In this document: positions 8,251 to 18,041 of the stretch, in pieces
Layout of the letters: every line of letters starts with the position of its first letter
Position numbering within the stretch: the stretch's first letter is position 1
From: Loktanella sp. SALINAS62
GTDB lineage: Bacteria > Pseudomonadota > Alphaproteobacteria > Rhodobacterales > Rhodobacteraceae
Direction of reading: 5' to 3'
Assembly (NCBI RefSeq): GCF_018263905.1
Contig: NZ_JAAFZU010000055.1
Location: 137,673-201,672, forward strand
DNA: 64,000 nt
Position numbers and translations under genes: made by a program
Notes under the pieces: model-generated
What the model was told of the DNA's origin: nothing
Databases searched by the model: none
Seen by the model: only the letters and a program-made list of their open reading frames with translations

Positions 8251-9358
8251 GCCCCGGCGCGTCCCCGCCCCGCCCCAACCGGTCCATGGTCAGATCCATT
8301 GCAACCTGCTGCGCACCGGGGGCCGCCAGCGTATCGCGCAGACCATTGGCGATGCGGTCGGGCGTACAGTCCGCGCCGATGAATTCCGGTACGGCCCGCG
8401 TTTCTGACACAAGGTTCACCAGCGTCACCGTATCGATCCGGACCATGCGCTGCATGATGATCCGCGACAGCCACGCCATATCATACGCAATCACCATCGG
8501 TGTGCCCGCCGCAGCCAGTTCCAGCGATACCGTGCCCGATGCGGCCAGCGCCACATCCGCCGCGCCAAAGGCTGCGCGTTTCATCGCACCATCCGGATCG
8601 TCTGCCGGATCGATCAGCACGGGCGTGATCGGCCAGTCCGCTGTCAGATCACGCACCAGATCAACGACAGACGCCGCACAGGGGATGACGACCGAAAGAT
8701 CGGGATGGCTCTGTTTCAGCAGGCCCAAGGCTGTCCCGAACCGCCCGGTCAGTCGCGTGACCTCTCCACGCCGCGACCCCGGCAGGGCCAATACCAACGG
8801 CCCTGCACCGGTGCTGTGGTCCATACGGAACGCGGCAACGGCAGCATCTGTCGCCTGCGGGTGCGCCACAACCGGATGCCCCACGAAATCGCAGCCCATG
8901 CCGGCGGCCTGCATATAGGGCGGTTCGAACGGCAAAAGCGCCAGCACATGATCGATATGATGCGCCATGCGCTCCGCGCGCTTGGGCCGCCACGCCCAGA
9001 CCGATGGGGCCACATAATGCACCGTCGGCACATCTGACCGCGCCTTGACCAGTTTGGCCACGCGCAGGCAGAAATCAGGGCTGTCGATGGTCAACAAAAC
9101 GTCGGGGCGTGTGTCCAGCACCGCGGCGGCACATTCCGAAATCCGCCGTTTCAGCGCGCGGTATTTCGGCAATACTTCGGCCAGTCCCATGACCGATAGT
9201 TCATCCATCGCAAACCGGCTGACCATCCCCTGCGCCTGCATCAACGGGCCACCGACGCCGTCAAAGGACACGTCGGGGCGCAGTTCACGCAGCCCCGCCA
9301 TGACAGCCGCCCCCAGCGCATCGCCTGACGGTTCACCTGCAATGATGAATACTTTCAT
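8186..9358 (-). CDS. lpxB: Lipid-A-disaccharide synthase
   Basis: Joins UDP-2,3-diacylglucosamine and lipid X to make the lipid A disaccharide at the inner membrane. The 390-residue protein begins MKVFIIAGEPSGDALGA, the classic LpxB N-terminus, and contains YVAPSVWAWRPKRAERM and LPFEPPYM, typical of GT19 enzymes. The start at 9358 is preferred over an upstream codon at 9379 because of this motif, an AAAGG ribosome site and an ATGA overlap with lpxI. It is the last gene of the envelope run and overlaps the convergent EamA gene by 65 bases. Confidence 0.96.
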   Translation of the reverse strand: MKVFIIAGEPSGDALGAAVMAGLRELRPDVSFDGVGGPLMQAQGMVSRFAMDELSVMGLAEVLPKYRALKRRISECAAAVLDTRPDVLLTIDSPDFCLRVAKLVKARSDVPTVHYVAPSVWAWRPKRAERMAHHIDHVLALLPFEPPYMQAAGMGCDFVGHPVVAHPQATDAAVAAFRMDHSTGAGPLVLALPGSRRGEVTRLTGRFGTALGLLKQSHPDLSVVIPCAASVVDLVRDLTADWPITPVLIDPADDPDGAMKRAAFGAADVALAASGTVSLELAAAGTPMVIAYDMAWLSRIIMQRMVRIDTVTLVNLVSETRAVPEFIGADCTPDRIANGLRDTLAAPGAQQVAMDLTMDRLGRGGDAPGLRAARAVLSVVGSGSADQPQG

Positions 9359-10137
9359 AACGGTGCCTTTCTGACCCACAAAAAGCGGCCTGCATCATTC
9401 AATGTGCGCACGACCTCTGCCCGGTTCAGGACCATGACGCCACCTGCGTCGATCACGATACCATCCAATCCAGCGGCGATGATGTGACGCGCCGTACCGG
9501 GGCCGATCACCGGCAGATCGGCGCGGCGATCCTGACCGGGTTTCGGACCCTTGAACAAAATACCACCGCTGCCCGTATGACGCGTGATCATCGCATCGGT
9601 ACCGGCCCGGTCTTCCTGATCGACCACGACACCTTGCCTGACGATACAGGCCTGCCCGCTGTCACGCTGTCCCATATCGTGCAGGCAGGCATCACCCACC
9701 AGCGCGTCCATCCGATGGACATCGCTTGGCTGGATCGTCGTCACAACACCCTCTGGCGGCAAGAGATCGGGGACAATGTCATGCGCCGCGACAACCGTAA
9801 AACCGCGCCGTTCCAGCACTGCAATAAATGCCCGCAGCGCGCCGTCGTCACCCTTGGCCAAGGCGCGCAATATGGTCGGCAACAGCCTGATCGTGACCAC
9901 ATCGAAACGACGCCATTCCAACCGCGGTCGCGTCACACCACCCGCCATGCAAATGCGTGTCACGCCCAGACGCCGAAGCTGGGTCAAAAAACTGCCGACC
10001 GCTTCCAGTCGAAACCGCAGATCGACAGGCACCTGCGGATCGGCCCCGTCCAGCGCGCAGATCAGCGGTCGCGTATCCAGCGCATCGATCAAGGCGGACG
10101 GTAATTCACCCCCGCCCGCGATCAGCGCCAGTGTCAT
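9355..10137 (-). CDS. lpxI: UDP-2,3-diacylglucosamine pyrophosphatase LpxI
   Basis: Hydrolyses UDP-2,3-diacylglucosamine to lipid X, replacing LpxH in alphaproteobacteria. The 260 residues begin LALIAGGGELP and contain CMAGGVTRPR, GDDGALRAF, a middle VVAAHDIVPDLLPPEGV and the C-terminal DLPVIGPGTARHIIAAGLDGIVIDAGGVMVL, all characteristic of the LpxI (formerly DUF1009) family. It overlaps lpxA by 4 bases upstream and lpxB by 4 downstream, so the three are translationally coupled. Confidence 0.95.
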   Translation of the reverse strand: MTLALIAGGGELPSALIDALDTRPLICALDGADPQVPVDLRFRLEAVGSFLTQLRRLGVTRICMAGGVTRPRLEWRRFDVVTIRLLPTILRALAKGDDGALRAFIAVLERRGFTVVAAHDIVPDLLPPEGVVTTIQPSDVHRMDALVGDACLHDMGQRDSGQACIVRQGVVVDQEDRAGTDAMITRHTGSGGILFKGPKPGQDRRADLPVIGPGTARHIIAAGLDGIVIDAGGVMVLNRAEVVRTLNDAGRFLWVRKAPL

Positions 10138-10916
10138 TTCGGTGTCAGGAAACTGCGGTCGGACTGGCCCAGAACAAACGCGACGAGTTCCTGCACATAG
10201 GCGCTGTCATCATCCTGCAAACCCGCCACACGTTCGTTGAACGTGCCTTCATCCGATTTCAGATGTTCGAACGCTTTGCGCAAGGCTGCAATATCGGCAC
10301 GCGCCACCCCGCGCCTGCGCAGGCCCACAAGGTTCAATCCTTCGAGCCGCGCGCGTTCGCCCATCACCAGACCATGCGGGATCACGTCATGCGACACCAT
10401 CGACATGGCCCCGATGATCGCGCCCTGCCCGATCCGGACGAACTGGTGAATACCTGACAACCCGCCGATAATGACATCATCGCCCACCACACAATGCCCT
10501 GCGACAGCGACAGAATTCACGACGACGACCCGACTGCCAAGCTGGACATCATGCGCGATATGGCACCCGGCCATCAGCAGGCAATCGTCGCCAATGCGCG
10601 TCACGCCCCCGCCGCCGACAGTGCCCGTATTGACCGTGACATGTTCGCGAATCCGGTTCCGCTGACCGATCCGTAACTGTGTCGCTTCGCCGTCGAATTT
10701 CAGATCCTGCGGGATCTCACCGATCACGGCAAAGGAGAACACGGTACAATCTGCACCGATATGCGTATCGCCATCGACGATCACATGGCTTTTCAGCCAG
10801 ACACCATCGCCCAGAACCACCTGACTGCCAACGACACAGAATGGACCGATCGTACAGTTTTCCCCGATCACGGCGTGATCGGACACGATTGCGCTGGGAT
10901 GGATATCTGCCGTCAC
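10134..10916 (-). CDS. lpxA: Acyl-ACP--UDP-N-acetylglucosamine O-acyltransferase
   Basis: First enzyme of lipid A synthesis. The sequence shows the left-handed beta-helix hexapeptide repeats ([21 protein letters not shown] and onward) and the active-site stretch with [13 protein letters not shown], followed by the helical C-terminal domain [13 protein letters not shown] chose the GTG at 10916, which overlaps the fabZ stop (GTGA) and puts IHPSA near residue 5 as in the family, giving 260 residues. An ATG at 10949 would add 11 residues inside fabZ and cannot be excluded. Confidence 0.94.
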   Translation of the reverse strand: MTADIHPSAIVSDHAVIGENCTIGPFCVVGSQVVLGDGVWLKSHVIVDGDTHIGADCTVFSFAVIGEIPQDLKFDGEATQLRIGQRNRIREHVTVNTGTVGGGGVTRIGDDCLLMAGCHIAHDVQLGSRVVVVNSVAVAGHCVVGDDVIIGGLSGIHQFVRIGQGAIIGAMSMVSHDVIPHGLVMGERARLEGLNLVGLRRRGVARADIAALRKAFEHLKSDEGTFNERVAGLQDDDSAYVQELVAFVLGQSDRSFLTPK

Positions 10917-11386
10917 CCCTTCAGGTCCAGCATCGCTGAAAATTCGCATTCCGCCGCCAATTCGCCGTCGACTTCGGCGCGGCCATGAAATTTCCAGACC
11001 TTGCCGCCGGGCTTGCCGCGCGTCGTTGTGACATGCATCAGCAATCGGTCTCCGGGGATGACCTTGCGCCGGAATTTGGCCTTATCAATGGACATGAAAT
11101 AGATCAGCAGGTCACCGTTCAGCAGACCCATGCCCGCGCCGACCATCACACCCGCCGTCTGCGCCATTGCTTCGATGATCGTGACACCAGGCATGATCGG
11201 GGTGCCGGGAAAATGTCCCTGAAAATGCGGTTCGTTCATCGTCACGTTCTTGATGCCCGTCGCGGACTGCGTGCCCACGATATCGATCACCCGATCCACC
11301 AACAAAAACGGGTAACGATGCGGCAAGATCGCCTGAATGACGTGAATGTCGGCTTGCGTCATCGGCTGCGGTTCGGTGTCGGACAT
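10913..11386 (-). CDS. fabZ: 3-hydroxyacyl-ACP dehydratase FabZ
   Basis: Dehydrates 3-hydroxyacyl-ACP in fatty acid elongation and competes with LpxA and LpxD for hydroxyacyl-ACP. The 157-residue protein has the hot-dog fold signatures [14 protein letters not shown], the catalytic-His segment [17 protein letters not shown] and [10 protein letters not shown]. The start at 11386 is set by an AGGAG six bases upstream; an earlier in-frame start at 11452 would add 22 unconserved residues. It is followed directly by lpxA with a GTGA overlap. Confidence 0.95.
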   Translation of the reverse strand: MSDTEPQPMTQADIHVIQAILPHRYPFLLVDRVIDIVGTQSATGIKNVTMNEPHFQGHFPGTPIMPGVTIIEAMAQTAGVMVGAGMGLLNGDLLIYFMSIDKAKFRRKVIPGDRLLMHVTTTRGKPGGKVWKFHGRAEVDGELAAECEFSAMLDLKG

Positions 11387-11457
11387 ATCGGCTCCTGCAA
11401 TTGGGGGCCATCGGCCCACTGCCTGACTACCAAGCAGGCCGCCCATCGACAAGCCGC

Positions 11458-12078
11458 TCAGGGCTGTATGGATGCATCCCCGCCCGGCGGATTTTCATCG
11501 ACGGATGGTTCGGCATTCCCGCCGCCACCGATCAGGGGCGCATCTGCCCCCGGCGCCTGACCGGTTTCCAACATCACGGCGTCAATCCTGTCGACGGCTT
11601 CGTCAGTGATGTCCGATGCGGCCAACGCCAGAAACACCGACCGCCGATCAAGAATAACGGATGCGCCGCGTTCCAGCATCAACTGTCCCACCACATCGCG
11701 CACAGAGGCAAAGAATTCCTCTCGGGCGGCGGCGCGGGCGCGCTGCAGTTCCACCTCTTTGGCATCGCGGGCGCGCCGGATCGCCTGCACCTTGATATCG
11801 AACGCCTCTGCCTCTTCCCGGAACGCGTCAGCGGTCATCGTGGGCCGCCGCAGGGTCAGGCTCCGTTCCTCATCGGTCAACGCAGCCACGATCCGATCAT
11901 TTTCGGCCTTCAGCGCGGCGGCGTCGGCGTCCAGCCCTTCACGGATGGTCTGGGCATAAGTGCTGTCCAGATAAAGCCTGTCGTAATCGACGATCAGGAT
12001 CGGCAACGAAGGCGGCACCTGTTGCGCGGCAACCGGTCCCGCCAATGCCAGCAGGATGGCCAGCACACCAAACCGCAT
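11458..12078 (-). CDS. OmpH/Skp-family periplasmic chaperone
   Basis: A 206-residue protein with a signal peptide ending AGPVAAQ, a core beginning [19 protein letters not shown], and long charged helices with coiled-coil character (about residues 45-125), which fit the tentacles of Skp, the chaperone that holds unfolded outer-membrane proteins. The C-terminal tail (about residues 175-206) is Pro/Gly-rich and unlike the enterobacterial protein. Its ATG shares a base with the bamA stop codon (TGATG), so it is coupled to the gene for the assembly machine it serves. Confidence 0.88.
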   Translation of the reverse strand: MRFGVLAILLALAGPVAAQQVPPSLPILIVDYDRLYLDSTYAQTIREGLDADAAALKAENDRIVAALTDEERSLTLRRPTMTADAFREEAEAFDIKVQAIRRARDAKEVELQRARAAAREEFFASVRDVVGQLMLERGASVILDRRSVFLALAASDITDEAVDRIDAVMLETGQAPGADAPLIGGGGNAEPSVDENPPGGDASIQP

Positions 12079-14408
12079 CAGAATGCCGTCGAAATCGTCA
12101 CGTCAAAGGCTTTGGTTTCGTCGAACTGTTCCGCCTGCAACGCATCGGTAAAGTTGAACCGCAGCGGTCCCAGCGGGGTGGTCCAGAAAATGGACAGACC
12201 GGCCGTCGCTCGCGCAGTAAAATCATTATAAAGCGTCGTGTCTGTCGGCGAACGGCCCACATCCCAGACCGATCCATAATCCACAAACACACCGCCCGTG
12301 ATGCCATATTCTTCGGGCAGACCAACGGGGAATTCGGCTTCCAGACGGGCAACCGCATATGTATTGCCGCCAAGCGCATCATTGACGTCATTACCTGGAT
12401 CATAGTCGCGCGGACCAACCCCATTGGCCGCAAACCCGCGCAGCGTGTTGCCGTTCAGGAAATATCGATCCGTCACCCGGCTGAACCCGTCCTGATAGGC
12501 CAGATTGCCACCTTCGACAGTTGCGCGCAGCGTCACATCTTCGTTCAGAACCAATGTTTCGGCTGCGGCCAAAACCGATGTCTTGATGAATTGCGTGTCA
12601 CCGAAACCGAATTCCTGACCAAAGCGGAAGACAAAGCCCGTCGTTGGATCAAGCCCGGTACGGCGGTTGTCAAAGCTGTAGCTGTAGCCGATGGACTGCG
12701 TCATCACGCCGTCCAACGCTGCTTCTTCCTGAATGAACGGGCTGATGCCGGTCGCGTCTTCCAGCCCCGACAGATCGTCATAGGACAATGCGGCAAACGT
12801 CGTCAGACGCCCGTTTTCACTGACCGGGAACGATAGGTTGGGGCTTAGCCGGAAATTTTCGGTATCATAGTCGGCGTTCTGGTTGTCCGTGGTCCGATAC
12901 GACAGATCGAAACCGGCGCGCAGGTCGCGCCCCAGCAAATTCGGTTCCGAAAAATTGAAATCAAACACGCGGTTCGTGCTGGCCGTCGACACGCGCACCC
13001 CAACCGATTGACCACGCCCCAGAAAGTTCGTTTCACGGAAACTGGCTACAAGACCCACACCGACGTCGGTGTTGTAGTTGGCACCGAACGACAATGACCC
13101 GGTTGGCGCTTCTTCGACATTGACATCCACGATGACCTGATCGGGCCTGGACCCTTCGCGGGCGTCCACCTCTGCATTGGCGAAAAACCCAAGCGCACGG
13201 ATACGGTCGGCGGCCTGCCGAATTTCACGCGGGTTGAACGGGTCGCCTTCGACGGTGCGGAACTGGTTGCGCACAACCCGGTCCAGCGTTGTCGAATTGC
13301 CTTCGATATCGATGCGTTCAACAAAAATGCGCGGCCCGCGCACCAGCGCGTAATCCACGTTCAGCGACAGATCACGGTCGTTGCGGGTGATGCGCGGCTC
13401 AACCGCCACGAATGTCAGACCTTGCTGGATGGCCAGACGTTCCAGCCGCGCAATGTCACGGTCGATCTGGCCGGGGGAATAGGTTGCACCGGTCCGCGTT
13501 GTCAGCGCGTTCTGGAACAGTGCGGTGTCGACTTCTGGCAAGACAGAACTGGCCGACACATTTCCAAAGGTAAAACGCTGACCTTCCTGCACATTATAGG
13601 TGATCAGATAGGCGTCGCGTTCGCGCGTCAGCGTCACATCCACATTCTGCAACGTGAAATCGGCAAAGCCACGCGACTGGTAGAAATCGGTCAGCACCTG
13701 CCGATCGAAATTGATGCGATCTTCGGAAAATGTATCGCGGCTGATGATGGCGCGCAGCAGGCCAGCCTGCTTTGTTTCCAGAATACCGCGCAGACGGCGG
13801 TCGGAAAAGCTGCGGTTCCCGACAAAGCTGATGCGCTCTACCTCTGTCACGCCGGTTTCGCTGACTTCGAACACGACGTTGACGCGGTTTTCCGACAGCC
13901 GGATGATGCGTGGTGTTACACTGGCGTTGATCCGCCCGTTGCGCGCATAGATCGCGGTGATTGTGGCGACGTCACGTTCCACGACGGCGGGTGAATAGAT
14001 GCGGCGCGGCTGGCTTTCCAGCAGCGGCAGGAATTCACCATCGGCCAGCCTGCGGTTACCATCGATGGCCACCTGACTGACGGTCGGAAATTCGACGACG
14101 TTGATGACAAGTGTGTTGCCCTGCGTGCTGATGTCGACATCGTCGAACAGACCCGAGGCGCGAATGTTTTGCCCCGCCGTATTCAGCGTCGCCGCATCAA
14201 CCGTCTGCCCGCGCGATATCCCCGCAAAGGTCAGAATGGTGCTGTCCGCAACCCGCTGGTTTCCGTCGATCACCACGTTGCTGAAGGTAAAGCTTTGCGC
14301 AGCAACCGGACCCGCCGAAATCATGGCAGAGGCCACAAATACCAGCGAAGCGGTGCGGCAAAGTCCCATCAGTCCGGACGCGTAAACGCCCCCTGTCGTC
14401 AAAGTCAT
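12078..14408 (-). CDS. bamA: Outer-membrane protein assembly factor BamA
   Basis: Essential core of the BAM complex that inserts beta-barrels into the outer membrane. The 776 residues comprise a signal peptide (cleaved near AAQS), five POTRA domains (about residues 40-430, with VDGNQRV-like VIDGNQRVADSTIL and VAIDGNRRL) and a 16-strand barrel beginning near GSLSFGANYNTDVGVGLVASFRETNFLGRG and ending in Phe. Conserved VRGF is seen as LRGFAANGVGPRD. It lies between rseP and skp. The first ATG has no strong ribosome site; ATG at codon 14 is an alternative start. Confidence 0.97.
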   Translation of the reverse strand: MTLTTGGVYASGLMGLCRTASLVFVASAMISAGPVAAQSFTFSNVVIDGNQRVADSTILTFAGISRGQTVDAATLNTAGQNIRASGLFDDVDISTQGNTLVINVVEFPTVSQVAIDGNRRLADGEFLPLLESQPRRIYSPAVVERDVATITAIYARNGRINASVTPRIIRLSENRVNVVFEVSETGVTEVERISFVGNRSFSDRRLRGILETKQAGLLRAIISRDTFSEDRINFDRQVLTDFYQSRGFADFTLQNVDVTLTRERDAYLITYNVQEGQRFTFGNVSASSVLPEVDTALFQNALTTRTGATYSPGQIDRDIARLERLAIQQGLTFVAVEPRITRNDRDLSLNVDYALVRGPRIFVERIDIEGNSTTLDRVVRNQFRTVEGDPFNPREIRQAADRIRALGFFANAEVDAREGSRPDQVIVDVNVEEAPTGSLSFGANYNTDVGVGLVASFRETNFLGRGQSVGVRVSTASTNRVFDFNFSEPNLLGRDLRAGFDLSYRTTDNQNADYDTENFRLSPNLSFPVSENGRLTTFAALSYDDLSGLEDATGISPFIQEEAALDGVMTQSIGYSYSFDNRRTGLDPTTGFVFRFGQEFGFGDTQFIKTSVLAAAETLVLNEDVTLRATVEGGNLAYQDGFSRVTDRYFLNGNTLRGFAANGVGPRDYDPGNDVNDALGGNTYAVARLEAEFPVGLPEEYGITGGVFVDYGSVWDVGRSPTDTTLYNDFTARATAGLSIFWTTPLGPLRFNFTDALQAEQFDETKAFDVTISTAF

Positions 14409-14536
14409 GTCAGCGCCCGCTTTTGTTCATTTGATATGCGTCCGGATTACCTACTCTGAGCCGGATTGTCAAAAGCAACACGCGCCCGCAATTGCTGCGC
14501 GCGCGTGAAAATTCGTGCACTTCGGGTCGTGTGGGG

Positions 14537-14662
14537 TCACATCATGGCAACTTGCCCACCGATGAACAGCGCAACAATCATCGTGGCGCACATCAACACG
14601 CGATCCCAATTCAGGGATGCAAGCGTCCCGACGCTTTTGTATCCTTGCTTCAGAAACTGCAT
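14537..14662 (-). CDS. Small single-span membrane protein between rseP and bamA
   Basis: A 41-residue frame starting at an ATG at 14662, preceded by AGGAG at ideal spacing. The sequence begins MQFLKQGYKSVGTLASLNWD and ends with one hydrophobic span (MCATMIVALFIGGQVAMM), preceded by RVL, so it looks like a single-pass inner-membrane peptide with cytoplasmic positive residues. It lies 72 bases after rseP and 128 bases before bamA, on the same strand. I do not recognise a named family; small proteins with an LNWDRVL motif before a transmembrane segment feel familiar from roseobacters, but this is memory and not a search. Confidence 0.6.
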   Translation of the reverse strand: MQFLKQGYKSVGTLASLNWDRVLMCATMIVALFIGGQVAMM

Positions 14663-14734
14663 CAATCGCTCCTATTACATCACCTCTAGCAATCGCTCGG
14701 AAATGTGGCAGCAATGTGCAATGACCCGGACGCT

Positions 14735-16060
14735 TTAGGGGCAGAACCAGATGTCGTTCAGGATCGCGAAAAGCATGAACGTCAGGATCAGCGCCAAACC
14801 GCCAGCCATCAGGACACGAAGCGCGCCGTCCGTGGGCTTGCGGCGAAAAATCGCCTCGTAGGCATGGAACACCAGATGCCCGCCATCCAGAATAGGGATC
14901 GGGAACAGGTTCAAAAGACCGACCGCAGCCGACAGCGACGCGATGAACAAGATAAAGTTTCCCGCCCCCTGACTGGCCATCGTGCTGCTTGTTTCCGCGA
15001 TGCCGACGGGGCCGGAAATGTTGCAGGTCGAAATCGCGCCCGTGATCACATGCCACAAGCCAGAGACCGACACGCGCAAAGTCAGCCACAACTGCTGCAC
15101 ACCGGTCCACAGCGCCTCGAACGGGCCGACGCTTTCGGTGGCGGAACTAAAGAACAGATCCCCGCTGATGCCGATCAGCCAGCGTGTTTCAAACCCGCCT
15201 TCGGGCAGCGGCAGATCAACCCGGCGTGGTGACAGCGTCACATTGCGGGTGTCCCCGTCGCGCCAGACGTCCAAAAGCAAGGCGTCGCCTTCTGCATCGC
15301 GCACGATATCAACCAGTTCGGCAAAGGCATTGATTTCCACACCGTCGACGGCGGTTATCACATCCCCGATCCGCAAGCCCGCATCATCCGCCGCGGATCG
15401 TGGCGTCACGCCTGCCGCGCGCGGCGGCACGGGATAGGGGCCCGTCACGATCATCTGCGCGCCATCGCGCAGCACCGTGTAATCAACCGACGGCGCAATC
15501 GGCAGCGTATCCACTGGAGTGTCGTCTTCCAGCGGCTGGCCACCGATCGCCAACACCTCGTCCCCCGGTTCCAACCCGGTTGCAAAGCTAGGCGGCAGGT
15601 CAAACACGCGTTTGACCGTCATGGGATCGGACGGTGTGCCAACCCACATCAGATAACCTGCAAAGATCAGGATCGTCAGGGCAAAGTTGAACAACGGCCC
15701 TGCGGCCACCGTGGCGGCACGGGCCCATAACGGCGCACCCAGCATCGTATGTCGGGCGTCCCGCCCCGCTGCAACGGTGTCATCACCACCCACCGACGCG
15801 GCGTTGGCATCGCCCAGAAATTTCACGTAGCCGCCCAACGGCAGCGCCGCAACCTGCCAGACCGTGCCACGCTTGTCCTTGCGCGAAAACAGCACCGGAC
15901 CAAAGCCGACCGAAAACACTTCGGCATGGATACCGGACCAACGGCCCACGATATAATGGCCGTATTCGTGAATCGTGACAATGATCGACAATGAGACGAC
16001 GAACGCCACCAACGTAAAAAGTCCACCCCCCACCGAAGGCAAGATTGTCGTCAGGTCCAT
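14735..16060 (-). CDS. rseP: Site-2 protease RseP (zinc metalloprotease)
   Basis: A 441-residue intramembrane metalloprotease that cleaves anti-sigma factors and remnant signal peptides. The zinc site HEYGH is at residues 31-35 in the first membrane span, followed by the typical FSVGFGPVLFSRKD. PDZ domains occupy the middle (signals PGDEVLAIGGQPL and ITAVDGVEINAF), and the third zinc ligand motif is in LNLFPIPILDGGHLVF near the C-terminus. It follows dxr with a 4-base gap, as in most proteobacteria. Confidence 0.96.
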   Translation of the reverse strand: MDLTTILPSVGGGLFTLVAFVVSLSIIVTIHEYGHYIVGRWSGIHAEVFSVGFGPVLFSRKDKRGTVWQVAALPLGGYVKFLGDANAASVGGDDTVAAGRDARHTMLGAPLWARAATVAAGPLFNFALTILIFAGYLMWVGTPSDPMTVKRVFDLPPSFATGLEPGDEVLAIGGQPLEDDTPVDTLPIAPSVDYTVLRDGAQMIVTGPYPVPPRAAGVTPRSAADDAGLRIGDVITAVDGVEINAFAELVDIVRDAEGDALLLDVWRDGDTRNVTLSPRRVDLPLPEGGFETRWLIGISGDLFFSSATESVGPFEALWTGVQQLWLTLRVSVSGLWHVITGAISTCNISGPVGIAETSSTMASQGAGNFILFIASLSAAVGLLNLFPIPILDGGHLVFHAYEAIFRRKPTDGALRVLMAGGLALILTFMLFAILNDIWFCP

Positions 16061-16064
16061 GGTC

Positions 16065-17234
16065 TTATCCCAGCGTGGTCAAAGCCTCGATCGCATAGCG
16101 GCGCGACAGGCGGTCTGTTTCCATAACATCTTCTAGCGAAATAGGGGCGTTTTGCAGGTCCGATTGCGCTGACATTTTGGCGAGTGTCATATCCACAGCG
16201 GTTGCCATGTCCATGAACCCCACCTGCCCCGCGATAAATGCATCAAGCGCTGCTTCCTTGGCCGCATTGAACACTGCCCCCGCCTTGCCCCGGGTCGCCA
16301 TCACCTCGCGGGCAAGGCGCAGCGCGGGCCAGCGCGCATCGTCGGGTGCCCGGAACGTGAATTGACCGATCGCCGCCAGATCCAGCCGGTCCACAGGCAA
16401 ATGGGACCGGTCGGGCCAGTTCAGCGCATAACCAATGGCATGGCGCATATCGGGCGGCCCGACATGCGCCATCAGGGCGCCGTCCCGGAATCCGACCAGC
16501 GCATGTATCAACGACTCAGGGTGGACGATGACCTCTATCGCCTTGGGCGAAATGCCAAAAAACTCACGCGTTTCAATCAGTTCCAGCGCCTTGTTGAACA
16601 TTGACGCGCTGTCGATGGTGATCCGCTGGCCCATATCCCAGTTCGGATGGGCAGAGGCTTGGGCCACCGTCGCTGTCTGCAGCTTTTCCATCGGCCAGTC
16701 GCGGAACGCCCCACCCGATGCGGTGATGATGACCCGTTCCACCGCATCCATCGGTTCCCCGACCAACGCCTGAAACACGGCAGAATGTTCGCTGTCGACC
16801 GGCAGGATCCTTGCGCCGTACCTGCGCGCGGCATCCATCAACAGCGGCCCGGCTGTGACAAGCGATTCCTTGTTCGCCAGCGCAAGCGTCGTGCCCTGTT
16901 CCAGCGCGGCCATCCCCGGCGGCAGACCCGCAGACCCGACGATGGCCGACATGATCCAATCGGCGGGCATCCGTGCGGCATCTGCAATCGCTTGCGCACC
17001 GCAACCGCAGCTGATCCCGGTTCCCGCCAGCAGGTCGCGCAGTTCGGCGTAACACTCCGCGCTGTCCACCACAGCGATCTGGGCGCGCAGTGCAATCGCA
17101 TCACGTGCCAGTTGTTTGGCGTTGCAGCCACCGGTCAGTGCGACAACTTCAAAATCGTCAGGACGCCGCTTGATCAGATCGATTGTGCTTTGTCCAATCG
17201 ACCCGGTCGCCCCCAGTATCGAAATCCGCCTCAA
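16065..17234 (-). CDS. dxr: 1-deoxy-D-xylulose 5-phosphate reductoisomerase
   Basis: Second step of the MEP isoprenoid pathway, NADPH-dependent. The 389-residue protein has the nucleotide-binding ILGATGSIGQST (residues 6-17), ALANKESLVTAG, PVDSEHSAVFQ and the active-site GGAFRDWP. It supplies precursor for undecaprenyl diphosphate made by uppS two genes upstream. The start overlaps the end of cdsA by four bases, which indicates coupling. Confidence 0.97.
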   Translation of the reverse strand: MRRISILGATGSIGQSTIDLIKRRPDDFEVVALTGGCNAKQLARDAIALRAQIAVVDSAECYAELRDLLAGTGISCGCGAQAIADAARMPADWIMSAIVGSAGLPPGMAALEQGTTLALANKESLVTAGPLLMDAARRYGARILPVDSEHSAVFQALVGEPMDAVERVIITASGGAFRDWPMEKLQTATVAQASAHPNWDMGQRITIDSASMFNKALELIETREFFGISPKAIEVIVHPESLIHALVGFRDGALMAHVGPPDMRHAIGYALNWPDRSHLPVDRLDLAAIGQFTFRAPDDARWPALRLAREVMATRGKAGAVFNAAKEAALDAFIAGQVGFMDMATAVDMTLAKMSAQSDLQNAPISLEDVMETDRLSRRYAIEALTTLG

Positions 17235-18040
17235 AAGTTTACGCCCGGCACGTTGAACGTGCTGGCGATCAGCAACATGAACAGGGACGCCCCCAAAAGC
17301 GCGTCAAAGCGATCGAACAGACCCCCGTGTCCGGGGATCAAGGTAGAGCTGTCCTTGACCTTCATGCGGCGCTTGAACGCGCTTTCCATGATGTCACCCA
17401 TCTGGCTGGCAAAGCTTAGCACGACGCTTAGCACGATGATGGTCATGCCAGCCTTTGTCAGCAGGGTGAACAACACGCCGATCAGTCCAGCCGCCACCCA
17501 GCCGCCAACGGTGCCGGACCATGTTTTCTTTGGGCTGACCTTCGGCCAGAATTTCGGGCCGCCCATCGTGCGCCCGATCAGATAGCCAAACACATCCGTG
17601 GCCACGACGACGCAGACCAGCCACAGGATCCAGATGAATCCGTAATCCATCCGAAACGTCAAAAGCCCCCAGCCCGCGACCTGCACCGCGAACGCAAAGC
17701 AAAAGAAATAAAGCCGCTCGTGCTTGACCAGATAGGCACCGCCGATCGGCACCACCAGAAACAACAGCAGAATCCATGCGCTTTCGTGGGTCAGCATGCC
17801 CGACAGAACCGATGCCGTCATGGCGGCAAGGATCATGCCCATCGTCGGCTGATCGGACGCGATCATCATCCAGATTTCCCAGATCATCACGGCAACCGCG
17901 AAAATCACCACGATCTGAAACCAGACACCACCCAGTATAACGGCGGCGGCACCGACAACCAGCATCGCGGCACTTGACGCGATGCGAATGGTCAGATCAT
18001 CCCATTTACCGGGGTCGTTCTGCGGGATCGGTCCGGACAT
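17231..18040 (-). CDS. cdsA: Phosphatidate cytidylyltransferase
   Basis: Makes CDP-diacylglycerol from phosphatidate and CTP. The 269-residue membrane protein has seven to eight hydrophobic spans and the CdsA signature in its C-terminal half: DVFGYLIGRTMGGPKFWPKVSPKKTWSGTVGG, then SQMGDIMESAFKRRMKVKDSSTLIPGHGGLFDRFD. It starts one base after the uppS stop (TAG-G-ATG) and overlaps dxr at its end. Slightly shorter at the N-terminus than the enterobacterial enzyme. Confidence 0.95.
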   Translation of the reverse strand: MSGPIPQNDPGKWDDLTIRIASSAAMLVVGAAAVILGGVWFQIVVIFAVAVMIWEIWMMIASDQPTMGMILAAMTASVLSGMLTHESAWILLLFLVVPIGGAYLVKHERLYFFCFAFAVQVAGWGLLTFRMDYGFIWILWLVCVVVATDVFGYLIGRTMGGPKFWPKVSPKKTWSGTVGGWVAAGLIGVLFTLLTKAGMTIIVLSVVLSFASQMGDIMESAFKRRMKVKDSSTLIPGHGGLFDRFDALLGASLFMLLIASTFNVPGVNF

Positions 18041-18041
18041 C

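Noticed and set aside
12045-12836. 263-codon open frame on the plus strand
   Set aside because: Antisense to the bamA barrel region; no signature.
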